From: Pseudobdellovibrionaceae bacterium
GTDB lineage: Bacteria; Bdellovibrionota; Bdellovibrionia; Bdellovibrionales; Bdellovibrionaceae
NCBI GenBank assembly: GCA_019637955.1
Contig: JAHBUS010000003.1
Location: forward strand, 1-64,000
Direction: 5' to 3'
Length of the DNA: 64,000 nt
Made by a program: the position numbers and the translations under genes. Below the pieces are notes generated by a model, which was given only the letters and a program-made list of their open reading frames with translations, had not been told where the DNA came from and did no database searches. Position 1 is the stretch's first letter. Each line of letters opens with the position of its first letter. This document shows, piece after piece, positions 16,676 to 25,789 of the stretch.

Positions 16676-17650
16676 TTACTGCTGCTGGTAAGGCAGGGCG
16701 CCCGCGCCCACGACGCCGGCCTGATTGAGGCATTTGGCGACCGCGAGCCCGCATTTAAAGCCCGGGTTGAACTCGGTGATCAGCGCGTTGTAGCGTGATT
16801 TGAGCCGGTCAAAATACAAGCGCCGGACTTTAATCAAGCCGCCCGAAAACAGAATCTTCTCGAGCCCGAAACCGATGCTCAGGTTGTAGCAAAGAGCCGC
16901 GAGCGTATCGGCGGCCTCGTCGAACAGGATTCTGTATTTGGTTTCGCCCGCGTCGAGCGCGCTCACCAAATCTTCGATCGATTCGCCTTGAAAGCCCATC
17001 TCCTCGCGCGCTCGGCGCAGGATCCCGGTGCCCGAGGCGATGCCTTCGACGGTGAATTTTTTGAGATCTTTGGCCGAATGGATGCGGTCGTTCTGCGCGA
17101 TCAGATGACCGAACTCCGAGCCCATGCCGTTCGTCTGCACGGGAAGACCGCGGAAGATCACGCCCGAGCCGATGCCGGTCCCGATCGTCACGACGGCGTA
17201 GCTCGACAGACCCTCCGCCCAACCGATCCAGCCTTCGGCACGGGCCGCGGCGATGGCGTCATTTTGAAAGACGAGGGGGCCGGCGATCCGGCGGCGCTTC
17301 AGCTCTTTGGCCAACAGGTCGCGAATGGGAACGATCTTCCAGCCCGGAAAGTTCACGGGGTAGATGAGACTGCCCTTGTCGACGTTGAGCGGGCCCGCCG
17401 AGGCCAGACCCACGCCCTTAAAGACGCCCTTCTTAAAGGCTTCCGGAAAACGCGACTGAAACGAGGCGATCATTTCACCCATGAGATGAACGATTTTTTC
17501 GGGGCCTTTTTTGGTGTCGGCCTTCAATTCGAGAATGGACTCTTTTTGAAACGAGAGAATCTGACCTTTGTGGTCGATCAAGGCCGCGGCGAGCTTGGTG
17601 CCGCCCAGGTCGAGGCCCACGGTGTAGGTTTTCTTTTTGCCGGGCTTCAT
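16676..17650 (-). CDS. ROK-family sugar kinase
   Basis: A 324-residue kinase of the ROK family, probably phosphorylating glucose released from maltodextrin. The phosphate-binding loop VGLDLGGTKLAAALID (residues 11-26), the adenosine-region strands and GIGSGVIFRGLPVQTNGMGSEFGH (about residues 150-175) are present. The usual zinc ligand motif CxCGxxGCxE after that His is absent (only Lys, Phe and Val occur), so structure relies on other contacts, as in some other ROK proteins. ATG 17650 overlaps the amylase stop by four bases (ATGA) with AGGA upstream. Glucokinase activity is inferred from context. Confidence 0.75.
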   Translation of the reverse strand: MKPGKKKTYTVGLDLGGTKLAAALIDHKGQILSFQKESILELKADTKKGPEKIVHLMGEMIASFQSRFPEAFKKGVFKGVGLASAGPLNVDKGSLIYPVNFPGWKIVPIRDLLAKELKRRRIAGPLVFQNDAIAAARAEGWIGWAEGLSSYAVVTIGTGIGSGVIFRGLPVQTNGMGSEFGHLIAQNDRIHSAKDLKKFTVEGIASGTGILRRAREEMGFQGESIEDLVSALDAGETKYRILFDEAADTLAALCYNLSIGFGLEKILFSGGLIKVRRLYFDRLKSRYNALITEFNPGFKCGLAVAKCLNQAGVVGAGALPYQQQ

Positions 17651-19083
17651 TTCGATCCTCGAACATTGTGGAGCAAGATCATCGCCGAGCGGGGCGCGAT
17701 CTGCGCGTGGACCTGACCGTTTTGCACCAAAACTTTTTGCGTGCACCGGCGCGAGAGACGGTCATAAGAGGGGTCCAGCAAATTGCAATAAACGCCGTCG
17801 GCCAAATCCGTGGGAATGCGCGCGACCAGCGCCGAGGCGTCCGCATTCAAAGCCGCAAAACCCAAACGCGAGCGGCTAAAAGCCAGCTGTGAGTTGGTCC
17901 CGCGCCAAACGCGGGTGGCAACGAAAGCGCCATCGGTCGCATTGTGAAATTGAACCAGCTCGGCCATGCCCGCAAGGCGGTGCTCGCAACTCCATGGGGC
18001 CTGGCACCCGCCGCGCGCGTCGAAAAGACCGGTGGTGTACCCTTGAGCATCGACGCGGGGGCCCTCGTTGTAATCCTGAAAGCTGTAGCCCGAGAAGACT
18101 TGCGGATAGCCGTAAGGCCAAGTGAGCAAGAAAACCTGCGACAAGAAATGCAACTCCGGATTTTTTTGATAGCTCGGGATGCGCGCGCCCGCGAGGCGCT
18201 GGATGTCATGGTTCTCGCTAAAGACCACGACGCTTTTGCTGTCGAGATACCCGCTCATGATTTGCGGCAGCTGCGCGAGCTGGCCGTCGTAGAGGGCGTT
18301 ACCGAGATCGTAGGTGTAGATGAAATAGTTGACGTCGCCAAAGCCCGTGTACTCTTGGTACTGCACGGGTTCGCCGCCGCCGATCAGGGTTTCGGAGATG
18401 ATGTACACGCTGCGGTTCAAGCGCGACAAGATCGCGGCGATGTCTTCGGCGGGGATGTGTTTGGCCGCATCGATGCGAAAGCCCATCGCGCCCATGTCCA
18501 AAAGCTGGTTCATATAGGCGCCGAGTTTGTCGCGAACGATCTCGCTCTCGGTGCGCAGGTCCGCCAGTCCCACCAGCTCACAGAACTGAACTTCGAAGCG
18601 GTCTTTGTAGTTGCGGATCTCGTTGTCATTGTAGCGCCCGCAATTGTGAAAGTCGGCGGCGCTGTAAAGGCCGGGGTGCGAGTACTTCTCGTAGCGCGTT
18701 CCCGCAAAGCCGACGCCGTTCTCGTGGCGCGCGGCCATGTGGTTCAAGATCACGTCAACGTACACGTCGACGCCCGAAGCGCGGCAGCGTTTGATCATGT
18801 CGCGGAACTCGGCCTCGGTGCCCGAACGCGATTCGAGTTTATAGCTGACGGGCTGGTAGCGCTCCCACCAGTTGTTCTGGCCGAGGCGCACGTGCTCTTG
18901 CGGCGGCGACACCTGGACGGCGGCGTAGCCCTGCGGGCCCAAGACGGTTTCGCATTCGCTGGCAACGGCGGTCCACGGCCATTCGAAGAGCTGCACCATG
19001 ACCGTTCGCGGAGCCGCGTTTGTCAGCTGCGCGAAGGCCTGAAGCGAACTCAACAAAAGAACCAGGACCAAGCCGAGCTTCAT
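17647..19083 (-). CDS. Secreted alpha-amylase (GH13)
   Basis: A 478-residue protein with a signal peptide (residues 1-18, ending LQAFA). The (beta/alpha)8 domain resembles animal and actinobacterial amylases: VMVQLFEWPW, GYAAVQVSPPQEH, WWERYQPVSYKLES, DVILNHMAA (region I), GFRIDAAKHI with nucleophile Asp near residue 205 (region II), IISETL with acid/base Glu near 231 (region III) and FSENHD with the stabilising Asp near 293 (region IV). Region IV usually reads VDNHD, so ENHD is a small variation. It would cut starch to maltodextrins outside the cytosol. The start overlaps the ABC ATPase stop. Confidence 0.9.
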   Translation of the reverse strand: MKLGLVLVLLLSSLQAFAQLTNAAPRTVMVQLFEWPWTAVASECETVLGPQGYAAVQVSPPQEHVRLGQNNWWERYQPVSYKLESRSGTEAEFRDMIKRCRASGVDVYVDVILNHMAARHENGVGFAGTRYEKYSHPGLYSAADFHNCGRYNDNEIRNYKDRFEVQFCELVGLADLRTESEIVRDKLGAYMNQLLDMGAMGFRIDAAKHIPAEDIAAILSRLNRSVYIISETLIGGGEPVQYQEYTGFGDVNYFIYTYDLGNALYDGQLAQLPQIMSGYLDSKSVVVFSENHDIQRLAGARIPSYQKNPELHFLSQVFLLTWPYGYPQVFSGYSFQDYNEGPRVDAQGYTTGLFDARGGCQAPWSCEHRLAGMAELVQFHNATDGAFVATRVWRGTNSQLAFSRSRLGFAALNADASALVARIPTDLADGVYCNLLDPSYDRLSRRCTQKVLVQNGQVHAQIAPRSAMILLHNVRGSK

Positions 19084-20075
19084 GCGTTCACCCGGGCGCC
19101 GCTCTCGCGGTTAAAGACGTGCAGTTTTTCTTTGGGCAGAGCGAGCCGGAGAGTGTCGCCGGTTTTCTTCGCAAGGCTCACGGGCGACATCACGCGGATG
19201 GGTTGACCTTTGATGGTCGCGTGCACCAGGGAGTGCGAGCCCAGATACTCTTGCAGTTCGAAACGAGCCTCGATGTCGCCTTGATCCAAGATAAAGTCTT
19301 CCGGGCGCACGCCGATCTCGGTGCCGGGGCGACCGACGAGATCGCCCGAGAGAAAGTTCATTTCGGGCGTGCCGATGAACGACGCCACGAAGCGGCTCAC
19401 GGGATTTTCGTAGATCTCGCGGGCGGTCGCGATCTGCTCAATGCGCCCGCCGTTCAAGATGGCGATGCGGTCGCCGAGCGTGGTCGCTTCGACTTGGTCG
19501 TGCGTGACGTAGATCATCGTGCTGCCGGTGAGCGCGTGGAGGCGTTTGATTTCGTAGCGCATTTGTCCGCGCAAGGACGCGTCCAGATTCGAGAGCGGCT
19601 CATCGAAGAGAATCAATTTGGTTTTGCGCACGAGCGCGCGGCCCAGGGCCACGCGCTGACGCTGGCCTCCCGAGAGTTCGCGGGGACGGCGGTCCAGCAA
19701 AGGCTCGATTTGCAAGGTGCCCGCGACCTCGCGCACGCGCGCATCGATCTCGGCTTTGGCCAGACCTTGAAGGCGCAGGCCGAACGCGAGATTTTCGTGA
19801 ACGGTCAGGTGAGGGTAAAGAGCGTAGCTCTGGAACACCATCGCCAGATCGCGCTGGCGGGGCTCCAGATTGAGGACGCTTTTGCCGTTGATGAGGATGT
19901 CGCCCGACGTCGGCTGTTCAAGGCCGGCGATGGTGCGCAGAAGGGTCGACTTTCCGCAGCCTGAAGGGCCGACCAAGACCAAAAATTCGCCGGACTTCAC
20001 GTCCAGCGAGATGTCCTTGAGAACCGAGACATCGCCAAAATCCTTTTTAATATTGCGACATTCAACCGACGACAT
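19080..20075 (-). CDS. malK: Maltodextrin ABC transporter ATPase
   Basis: A 331-residue ATPase of the MalK/UgpC group. Walker A (GPSGCGKST), the signature LSGGQRQRVALGRA, Walker B (LILFDEPLSNLD) and the switch His (VTHDQVEA) are complete. The C-terminal part has the regulatory OB-like domain of importers of this type (GVRPEDF). ATG 20075 is chosen since the N-terminus then reads MSSVECRNIKKDFGDV; an upstream extension to 20192 lies in the permease frame region. It is placed between the permease at 20078 and the amylase, with a two-base gap and a four-base overlap. Confidence 0.88.
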   Translation of the reverse strand: MSSVECRNIKKDFGDVSVLKDISLDVKSGEFLVLVGPSGCGKSTLLRTIAGLEQPTSGDILINGKSVLNLEPRQRDLAMVFQSYALYPHLTVHENLAFGLRLQGLAKAEIDARVREVAGTLQIEPLLDRRPRELSGGQRQRVALGRALVRKTKLILFDEPLSNLDASLRGQMRYEIKRLHALTGSTMIYVTHDQVEATTLGDRIAILNGGRIEQIATAREIYENPVSRFVASFIGTPEMNFLSGDLVGRPGTEIGVRPEDFILDQGDIEARFELQEYLGSHSLVHATIKGQPIRVMSPVSLAKKTGDTLRLALPKEKLHVFNRESGARVNA

Positions 20076-20077
20076 GC

Positions 20078-20893
20078 TTATCCTTTTACGCTTCCCAAGG
20101 TGAGACCCGAAATCAGAGCCCGGGACAAGATGGTGAACAGGATCACGACTGGAATCGATACCAAAACCGCCGCCGCGGCGTAAAGCCCCCATTCGGTGGC
20201 CATGCTGGCTTGAAAGCTTTTCAAGCCGACGGGGAGTGTATAAAGCTCAGGGTCCTGCAGAACCACGGCGGCGATGGCGTATTCGCACCACGCGGTCGTG
20301 AATTGAAACAAACCGGTGATCACCATGGCGGGGCCCGAAACCGGCAGAACCACGCGGTAAAACACCTGAAAGCGGTTGCAGCCGTCGACCAGCGCGGCCT
20401 CTTCGAGCTCTTTGGGGAGCGTGTCGAACCACGACTTCATCTGCCAGATGCAGAAGGGCAGCGCGGTCGAAGTGTAGATGATCAAAAGCCCGCCGAAGTG
20501 ATTGGCGAGTTCGAGTTTGGCCAGCAAAATATAGAACGGCAAAAGAAGCATGGTCGCCGGAAACATTTGCGTCGCCAAGAGCGCGACCATCATCATGCCC
20601 TGACCACGGGTGCGAAAGCGCGACAGCGAGTACGCGGCGGTCGCCGACACGGCCAGCCCGATGATCGTGACCGCGAGGCTGACAAGGACCGAATTGCGCA
20701 GCCAAATCGGAAACAGGGTCGACGTGAAGAGCGTGCGGTAGTTGTCCAGCGAGGAGCCCTCATGCCAGAGCGCCCAACTCACGACCTGGAATGCATTGTC
20801 GCCGCGAAACGACACCGCGAGGATGTACCAAACCGGAAAGATCGCGAAGATCGAGAACAGAATCAGCACGATCAACGAAGCGGACTTTTTCAT
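20078..20893 (-). CDS. malG: Maltodextrin ABC permease, MalG type
   Basis: A 271-residue inner-membrane permease with about six helices. The cytoplasmic coupling loop EEAALVDGCNRFQVFYRVVLP is the EAA motif that docks on the ATPase, and SLSRFRTRGQ and LATQMFPATM are typical of MalG. It ends in SKALISGLTLGSVKG-like form (RALISGLTLGSVKG), a hallmark of the MalG C-terminus. It starts within the last codon of the fused binding-protein/permease gene (overlap 20890-20893). Confidence 0.88.
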   Translation of the reverse strand: MKKSASLIVLILFSIFAIFPVWYILAVSFRGDNAFQVVSWALWHEGSSLDNYRTLFTSTLFPIWLRNSVLVSLAVTIIGLAVSATAAYSLSRFRTRGQGMMMVALLATQMFPATMLLLPFYILLAKLELANHFGGLLIIYTSTALPFCIWQMKSWFDTLPKELEEAALVDGCNRFQVFYRVVLPVSGPAMVITGLFQFTTAWCEYAIAAVVLQDPELYTLPVGLKSFQASMATEWGLYAAAAVLVSIPVVILFTILSRALISGLTLGSVKG

Positions 20894-23082
20894 TTGAGTC
20901 CCTTCGTGAGATAGCGGCGCTGCACGCGCAAGTAAAAGAGCGTCGCGATCAGCAAGAGGCCAAAAATCACCATCGACAGCGCGGCCGAGTGGCCGTAGCG
21001 GTACAGATCGAACGCCGATTTGTAGACGTAGCTCACCAGGATGTGGGTTTGATCCGCGGGCTCACCGCCGTTCGACACGAGCCAAACGACATTGAGATTG
21101 TTGAAAGTCCAAATTCCGCCCAGCACGGTCGCGGGGATCAGCACGGGCTGCAAGAGCGGCCAGGTGATGCGCCAGAAGCGCTGCCAAGCATTGGCGCCGT
21201 CCACGCGCGCGGCCTCGTACAACTCCTTGGGAATCGACTGCAACCCGCCGAGGGCGACCATCATCATGAACGGAAAACCGAGCCACACGTTGGTGAGCAC
21301 GCACGCCGAAAACGCTTCGAAGGGTTTGCTGAGCCACTGCACGGGCTCCATCATCAAGTAGTCGCGCAGCACCTGGTTGATGGCGCCAAACTCTTGGTTG
21401 AACATTCCGCGCCACGTGAGCGCGCTGATGTATTGAGGCACCGCCCACGGAATGATGAGCAGCGTGCGCAGCAAAGGCTTCGCGGGCAACGTTTGATCAA
21501 TGAGGATGGCGAGAAAGACGCCCAGGCTCAAATGGAAAAAGATATTCACCGCGGTCCATAAAACTGTTTTCCACAGGATTGTGTAAAACTGGGGGTCCAT
21601 CAAAACGGCGGTGTAGTTTTGAAAGCCGGTGATTTGCCAATCCTGAAAGGTGCGCAGCGAAAGGTTTGAGAAGGAAATAACCAAGTTGTAGATGAACGGA
21701 AACACGATCACCAGTCCGACCGTGAGCAGCGCCGGCATCAAAAAGCCGTAAGCCAAGCGCTGCGGCCCCATCATGTCGCGCATGACGAGCGGTGCTTTTT
21801 TGAAAATGTAAAAGGCCAGCAAGACAAGCGCGATGAGCGCGATGAGCTTCACGACCGAGGCTTGGGCATCGGGCTGCGTGATTTCGTTCATGATGCGGAT
21901 CTGTTTGATCGCTTCGGCCTGAGCGTTCTCGGCGCCCTGTTCCGGCGAGACGCTTCCGCCCAAGACGGCTTGGTACTGCGTGCGCAGCGTGTCCCAGATC
22001 GCTCGCAACTCGGGATCGACCGGCATCGGTGTGCCGACTTCCATCACCGAAGCCGTGGCCAAAAGAAGCGGGTCTTTTCGCACTTCTTCCGAGTTGCGGG
22101 CCGAAAGGCGTGAGGGCAGGGTCGAGACGGCCTGCGAGAACTGAACCTGCACTGGCTCCGAGAGCAAGAAACGCAAAAGTTTGCGGGTGGCTTCAAGCTT
22201 CTCGGGCTTGATGTTGACGTTCATTGAGTAACCCTTGGTCGACACCAACGGCGAGGGCCACTTGCCCGTGCTGCTGATCAAAGGCAAACGCGTGACGCCG
22301 AAGTCGAGCTTCGCTTTTTTATAGTCGCCCCAGCTCCAGTCGCCGTTGATGATCATGGCGGACTTGCCCTCTTTGAAAAGGGCATTGGCGGTCTCGTAGT
22401 CGGCCTCTTTCGGAACAAACCCGGAGTCTTTCAATTGGCGGATAAAGGCGAGCGCCTGCTTCATCGCGGGCGTGTTCAGGCGCGGTTCGGTGTTCGGGCC
22501 CACGAACGACTCGCCAAAGCCGCCCACCCAAGGAACGAAGAAGAAGGGCTCTTGCATCGGCCACACCAGATAGAATCCGTTTTTATAGGCGCGGCCCTGC
22601 GCAAAAAGCTCCTCGGTCGTGCGCGGCGGATTCGCGACGAGCTTTTTGTTGTAAAGAAGCGAGAGGTGATTTCCGACATTGTCGCCGACCATGTACAAAT
22701 GGCCGTGCCGTTTCACCAAACTGAGCGGGTCGAAGTCTTTAAACTCGTCGGCGCTGTAGAGGTCGTCCAAAGGGGCGAGCAAACCCATGGTCGAAAGAGG
22801 TCCGACTTGATCCGAGGGCCCGTAGATCAGTTCGGGTCCGCCGCCCACTTGCGCGGCCGATTGAAACGACGAACGCAGGGATTCGGTATCCCGGTACAGC
22901 GACTCGACACGGATGCCGGGGTTGTGGCGCTCGAACTCGCGCAGCGCCTCGGCTTGGACATCCCGGTGCGCGTACATCAGTTGGTGCCACAGGCGGATCG
23001 TGACCACGGTGTCGGCTTCGGCCTTAGCGCAAATCGGCAAAAGAAACGAGCCCAAGAGCAGGGCGGTGAGGAGTTTCATCAT
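20890..23082 (-). CDS. Fused maltodextrin-binding protein and MalF-type permease
   Basis: A 730-residue fusion. Residues 1-22 are a signal peptide, and about 25-400 form an extracellular solute-binding domain (TIRLWHQLMY, GPELIYGPSDQVG, SAMIINGDWSW). A membrane segment near residue 415 (VVKLIALIALVLLAFYIF) leads into a MalF-like permease (about 440-730) with the EAA loop YEAARVDGANAWQRFWRI. The binding protein is therefore covalently tethered to the permease. The start ATG overlaps the pullulanase stop; an ATG at 23079 follows. A second permease and the ATPase are downstream. Sugar specificity is inferred from the operon. Confidence 0.85.
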   Translation of the reverse strand: MMKLLTALLLGSFLLPICAKAEADTVVTIRLWHQLMYAHRDVQAEALREFERHNPGIRVESLYRDTESLRSSFQSAAQVGGGPELIYGPSDQVGPLSTMGLLAPLDDLYSADEFKDFDPLSLVKRHGHLYMVGDNVGNHLSLLYNKKLVANPPRTTEELFAQGRAYKNGFYLVWPMQEPFFFVPWVGGFGESFVGPNTEPRLNTPAMKQALAFIRQLKDSGFVPKEADYETANALFKEGKSAMIINGDWSWGDYKKAKLDFGVTRLPLISSTGKWPSPLVSTKGYSMNVNIKPEKLEATRKLLRFLLSEPVQVQFSQAVSTLPSRLSARNSEEVRKDPLLLATASVMEVGTPMPVDPELRAIWDTLRTQYQAVLGGSVSPEQGAENAQAEAIKQIRIMNEITQPDAQASVVKLIALIALVLLAFYIFKKAPLVMRDMMGPQRLAYGFLMPALLTVGLVIVFPFIYNLVISFSNLSLRTFQDWQITGFQNYTAVLMDPQFYTILWKTVLWTAVNIFFHLSLGVFLAILIDQTLPAKPLLRTLLIIPWAVPQYISALTWRGMFNQEFGAINQVLRDYLMMEPVQWLSKPFEAFSACVLTNVWLGFPFMMMVALGGLQSIPKELYEAARVDGANAWQRFWRITWPLLQPVLIPATVLGGIWTFNNLNVVWLVSNGGEPADQTHILVSYVYKSAFDLYRYGHSAALSMVIFGLLLIATLFYLRVQRRYLTKGLK

Positions 23083-25772
23083 CGAAGATCCTCAAGCACC
23101 ACGATGGAGCGCGCCGGGATCTCGAGCTTGCCGTTGCTGTTGTTCCACCGAACCCGCGCAAGTTCCGAGTCGACGCTGGCGTCGAACTCGGGTGGCAATC
23201 GCCATTGGCGTCCCGCGAGCGACGAGCTGCGGAAGCTTTGCGTTTCGGTCGCGGCATTGAGCACCACGACCAAGGCGCGGCGGCGGGGGTCGACGAACTG
23301 TTTGTCTTGGATCAGCATCACGACCAGACCCGGTTTGTCGCCGAACACGTCTTCATCCATGGGAAATGACACGTTCTGCTTGATCTCACTCGCGGTCGAG
23401 AGCCTCAACAAAGGCTGTGCCCGGCGCAGACGCAAGAGCGCTTTGAAGTGCTCATTCGTCGAAGCGATGTCCGCGGGCAAAACCTGCAACGCCGGGTCGA
23501 CCAAACGCGGCTGCCAGAACGGCCAATCGGTGAGGTTTTTCCAAGCGGGCGGAAGGCCCACGCCCCAGTTGTTCGACGCGTACGAAAGATCGATGCGGTT
23601 GAACCAGTCTCCGGAATCGTAGCTGTCGACGTCGCCCGATTTTGAGCGCAGCAGTTCGGCGCCGCCCTCGAAGAACGGAATGCCTTGAGCGACGGCGGCG
23701 GTGCCGAGCAAGAATTTTTGCACGCGCACGCGGTCCTCGCGGCTGGCGGTCATGGGTGAACGTCCCGGCGTGCGGAAGGGCAGCTTGGCTTGAACCGTGT
23801 CCCACAAGCAGTAGCCGTCATGCGCCGACACGTAGGTGATGGTTTCCATCGGCTCGGCCGCGTAACCGGCCGCGACGCCGCGGTAATTCAAATCGCCCGC
23901 GCGCACTTGGTTGCCGAGGTGATCGCGCACGATGAAATCGCGCAGGTTCCCCATCAGCCCCACCTTGACGATGTCGCCGTAGTGCAAAAGTTTTCCGCTC
24001 TGGCTCGGGCGGTCGATCGGCGTGTTGGTGTTCGCGGGCTCTTGGTTGAAGTCCCAGTAAAGACCGGTCGCGAAACCTTGATCGGATTTTTCTTTGTTGT
24101 CGGTCGTACCGCCGCGAAGGACGTCGCGGAAGCGGTCGTTGAAGACGCCCACGCCCAAGCCCGCGCTGCGAAGCTGGGTGAAGGAGCTGCCGGGAGCGGT
24201 GTCTTCAAGCGAACCGAACGGCCAAGCCTCGGCGTAAATCAGAATTTTTGATCCCTCGACGCCGTCACGGCGCAAAGTCAGCTCGGCCAGCGCATCGCGA
24301 ATGCGCGCGACCTGCGTGCGCGGATGCAGGTTCATCAGGTCAAAGCGAAAGCCGTCGATCTTGTACGTCTTCGCCAAGAACACGAGCGAGTCGATGACGA
24401 GTTTTTCGACCATGATGTTTTCGGTCGCCACGTCCGCGCAGCAAGAACTCTTCAGGAGTTCGCCGCGCTCGTTGTAGCGGTGATAGTAGTAGGGAACGAT
24501 GCGGTCAAAGACGCTGTAATCTTCAAGTCCCGAAGCGTAGGTGTGATTGAAGACGACGTCGAAAACCACGCGCAGGCCGATTTGGTTCAGTCGCTGCATC
24601 ATCAGGCGCATCTCGCGGATGCGTTCGGGGCCGTCGGGTTGGTTCGAGTACGAGCCTTCGGGCACCATCCAATGCACGGGGTTGTAGCCCCAGTTGTAAG
24701 GGTCTTGGTACCGGACTTTGCCGATCTCTTCTTGCGGTGAGCTGGAGTCGGCCGACGGCGCGAGACTCTCGGCCAAAGGGGCGATGGTGTTCAGCTCCGG
24801 GACGCCCGCGAAATCGAACATGGGCAAAAGATGCACGTGCGTGAGGCCCGCTTTCGCAAGATCACGAAGATGGGCGTAAGCACGCGAGCTCGGGTGAACG
24901 AGGCCCAAGTACTTGCCCTTGGCCAGCGGGCTCAGCGCGGGGTCCCCGGTGGTGAAGTCGCGCACGTGCATTTCGTAGAGCACGGCATCGGTCGGGCGCT
25001 CGAGCGCGGGTTTGGCGAGGCTCTTCCAATTCGGCGGCATCAAGCTCTCGTCATTGAGGTTGACGATTTGACTGCGCTCGCTGCCGCGCGAAAGCGAAAC
25101 CGAAGCGGGGTCGGTGACCTCATGAGTTTCGATGCGGCCATTGGCGGGAGAAAACGCGGTCACGCGGTACTTGTAAAAGTGGCCGTTCCAGGAAGGCTCG
25201 CCCGTGAGGGACCAGAAACCTTGCGACTCTTCGGTCATGGCGTGAACGGCGATGGGCGGCTCCCACGAACTTTCGTAGCGGAGCAGCTCCACTTTTTGCG
25301 CGGTCGGCGCCCACACACGCAAGGCCGGCTTTCCCGAGATCCACTCAAGCCCCAGGGGCCGCTTGGGATCGGCGTAGGATTGATCCAAAAGACCGGTGAG
25401 GCGCACGGTGGTTTTGTAAACTTCTTGCGAGCGTTCGTTGAGAACGCGCACCCACATGGGGCGCTTGATCCACGCCTCGAAGCGCACCCGCGCGGGGTCC
25501 ATCGACAGCTGCCACAGATCACCGCGGCGGCTGACCACCGGCAAGGCCACGATCGATGTGGAATCGTCGCTGATGAGTTCGAAACGGATGTCGCCCAAGG
25601 GACGAAGCCGCGGAGACTCGGATGGCTGCCACAGCTGGGTCACTTGCAAGGATGGAACGTAGATTTGAATTTGCTTGTCAGAAAGCCAATGAGCGGACGG
25701 CGCGGCCTGAACCGCCGGCCCCAGCAAAACGCAAAGCCAACCGAAAAGAAAAGAAAAGCAAACACCCCTCAC
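23079..25772 (-). CDS. Secreted pullulanase (type I, GH13)
   Basis: An 897-residue protein with a signal peptide (MRGVCFSFLFGWLCVLLG... to about residue 23). An N-terminal beta domain and a CBM48-like domain precede the catalytic barrel. The YNWGYNP signature of debranching enzymes is at about residue 360. Catalytic residues are visible in GFRFDLMNLH (nucleophile Asp near 476), IYAEAWPF (acid/base Glu near 513) and YVSAHDGY. It cuts alpha-1,6 branches of pullulan, starch or glycogen oligomers. It starts with GTG 25772 lacking an obvious ribosome site and is followed at once by the transporter gene. Confidence 0.88.
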   Translation of the reverse strand: MRGVCFSFLFGWLCVLLGPAVQAAPSAHWLSDKQIQIYVPSLQVTQLWQPSESPRLRPLGDIRFELISDDSTSIVALPVVSRRGDLWQLSMDPARVRFEAWIKRPMWVRVLNERSQEVYKTTVRLTGLLDQSYADPKRPLGLEWISGKPALRVWAPTAQKVELLRYESSWEPPIAVHAMTEESQGFWSLTGEPSWNGHFYKYRVTAFSPANGRIETHEVTDPASVSLSRGSERSQIVNLNDESLMPPNWKSLAKPALERPTDAVLYEMHVRDFTTGDPALSPLAKGKYLGLVHPSSRAYAHLRDLAKAGLTHVHLLPMFDFAGVPELNTIAPLAESLAPSADSSSPQEEIGKVRYQDPYNWGYNPVHWMVPEGSYSNQPDGPERIREMRLMMQRLNQIGLRVVFDVVFNHTYASGLEDYSVFDRIVPYYYHRYNERGELLKSSCCADVATENIMVEKLVIDSLVFLAKTYKIDGFRFDLMNLHPRTQVARIRDALAELTLRRDGVEGSKILIYAEAWPFGSLEDTAPGSSFTQLRSAGLGVGVFNDRFRDVLRGGTTDNKEKSDQGFATGLYWDFNQEPANTNTPIDRPSQSGKLLHYGDIVKVGLMGNLRDFIVRDHLGNQVRAGDLNYRGVAAGYAAEPMETITYVSAHDGYCLWDTVQAKLPFRTPGRSPMTASREDRVRVQKFLLGTAAVAQGIPFFEGGAELLRSKSGDVDSYDSGDWFNRIDLSYASNNWGVGLPPAWKNLTDWPFWQPRLVDPALQVLPADIASTNEHFKALLRLRRAQPLLRLSTASEIKQNVSFPMDEDVFGDKPGLVVMLIQDKQFVDPRRRALVVVLNAATETQSFRSSSLAGRQWRLPPEFDASVDSELARVRWNNSNGKLEIPARSIVVLEDLR

Positions 25773-25789
25773 GGGGGAGGAAGATAGGG

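Noticed and set aside
18329-19206. Long plus-strand frames opposite amylase and malK
   Set aside because: Arg/Ala/Val-rich shadows caused by high GC in the real minus-strand genes, whose catalytic motifs are intact.
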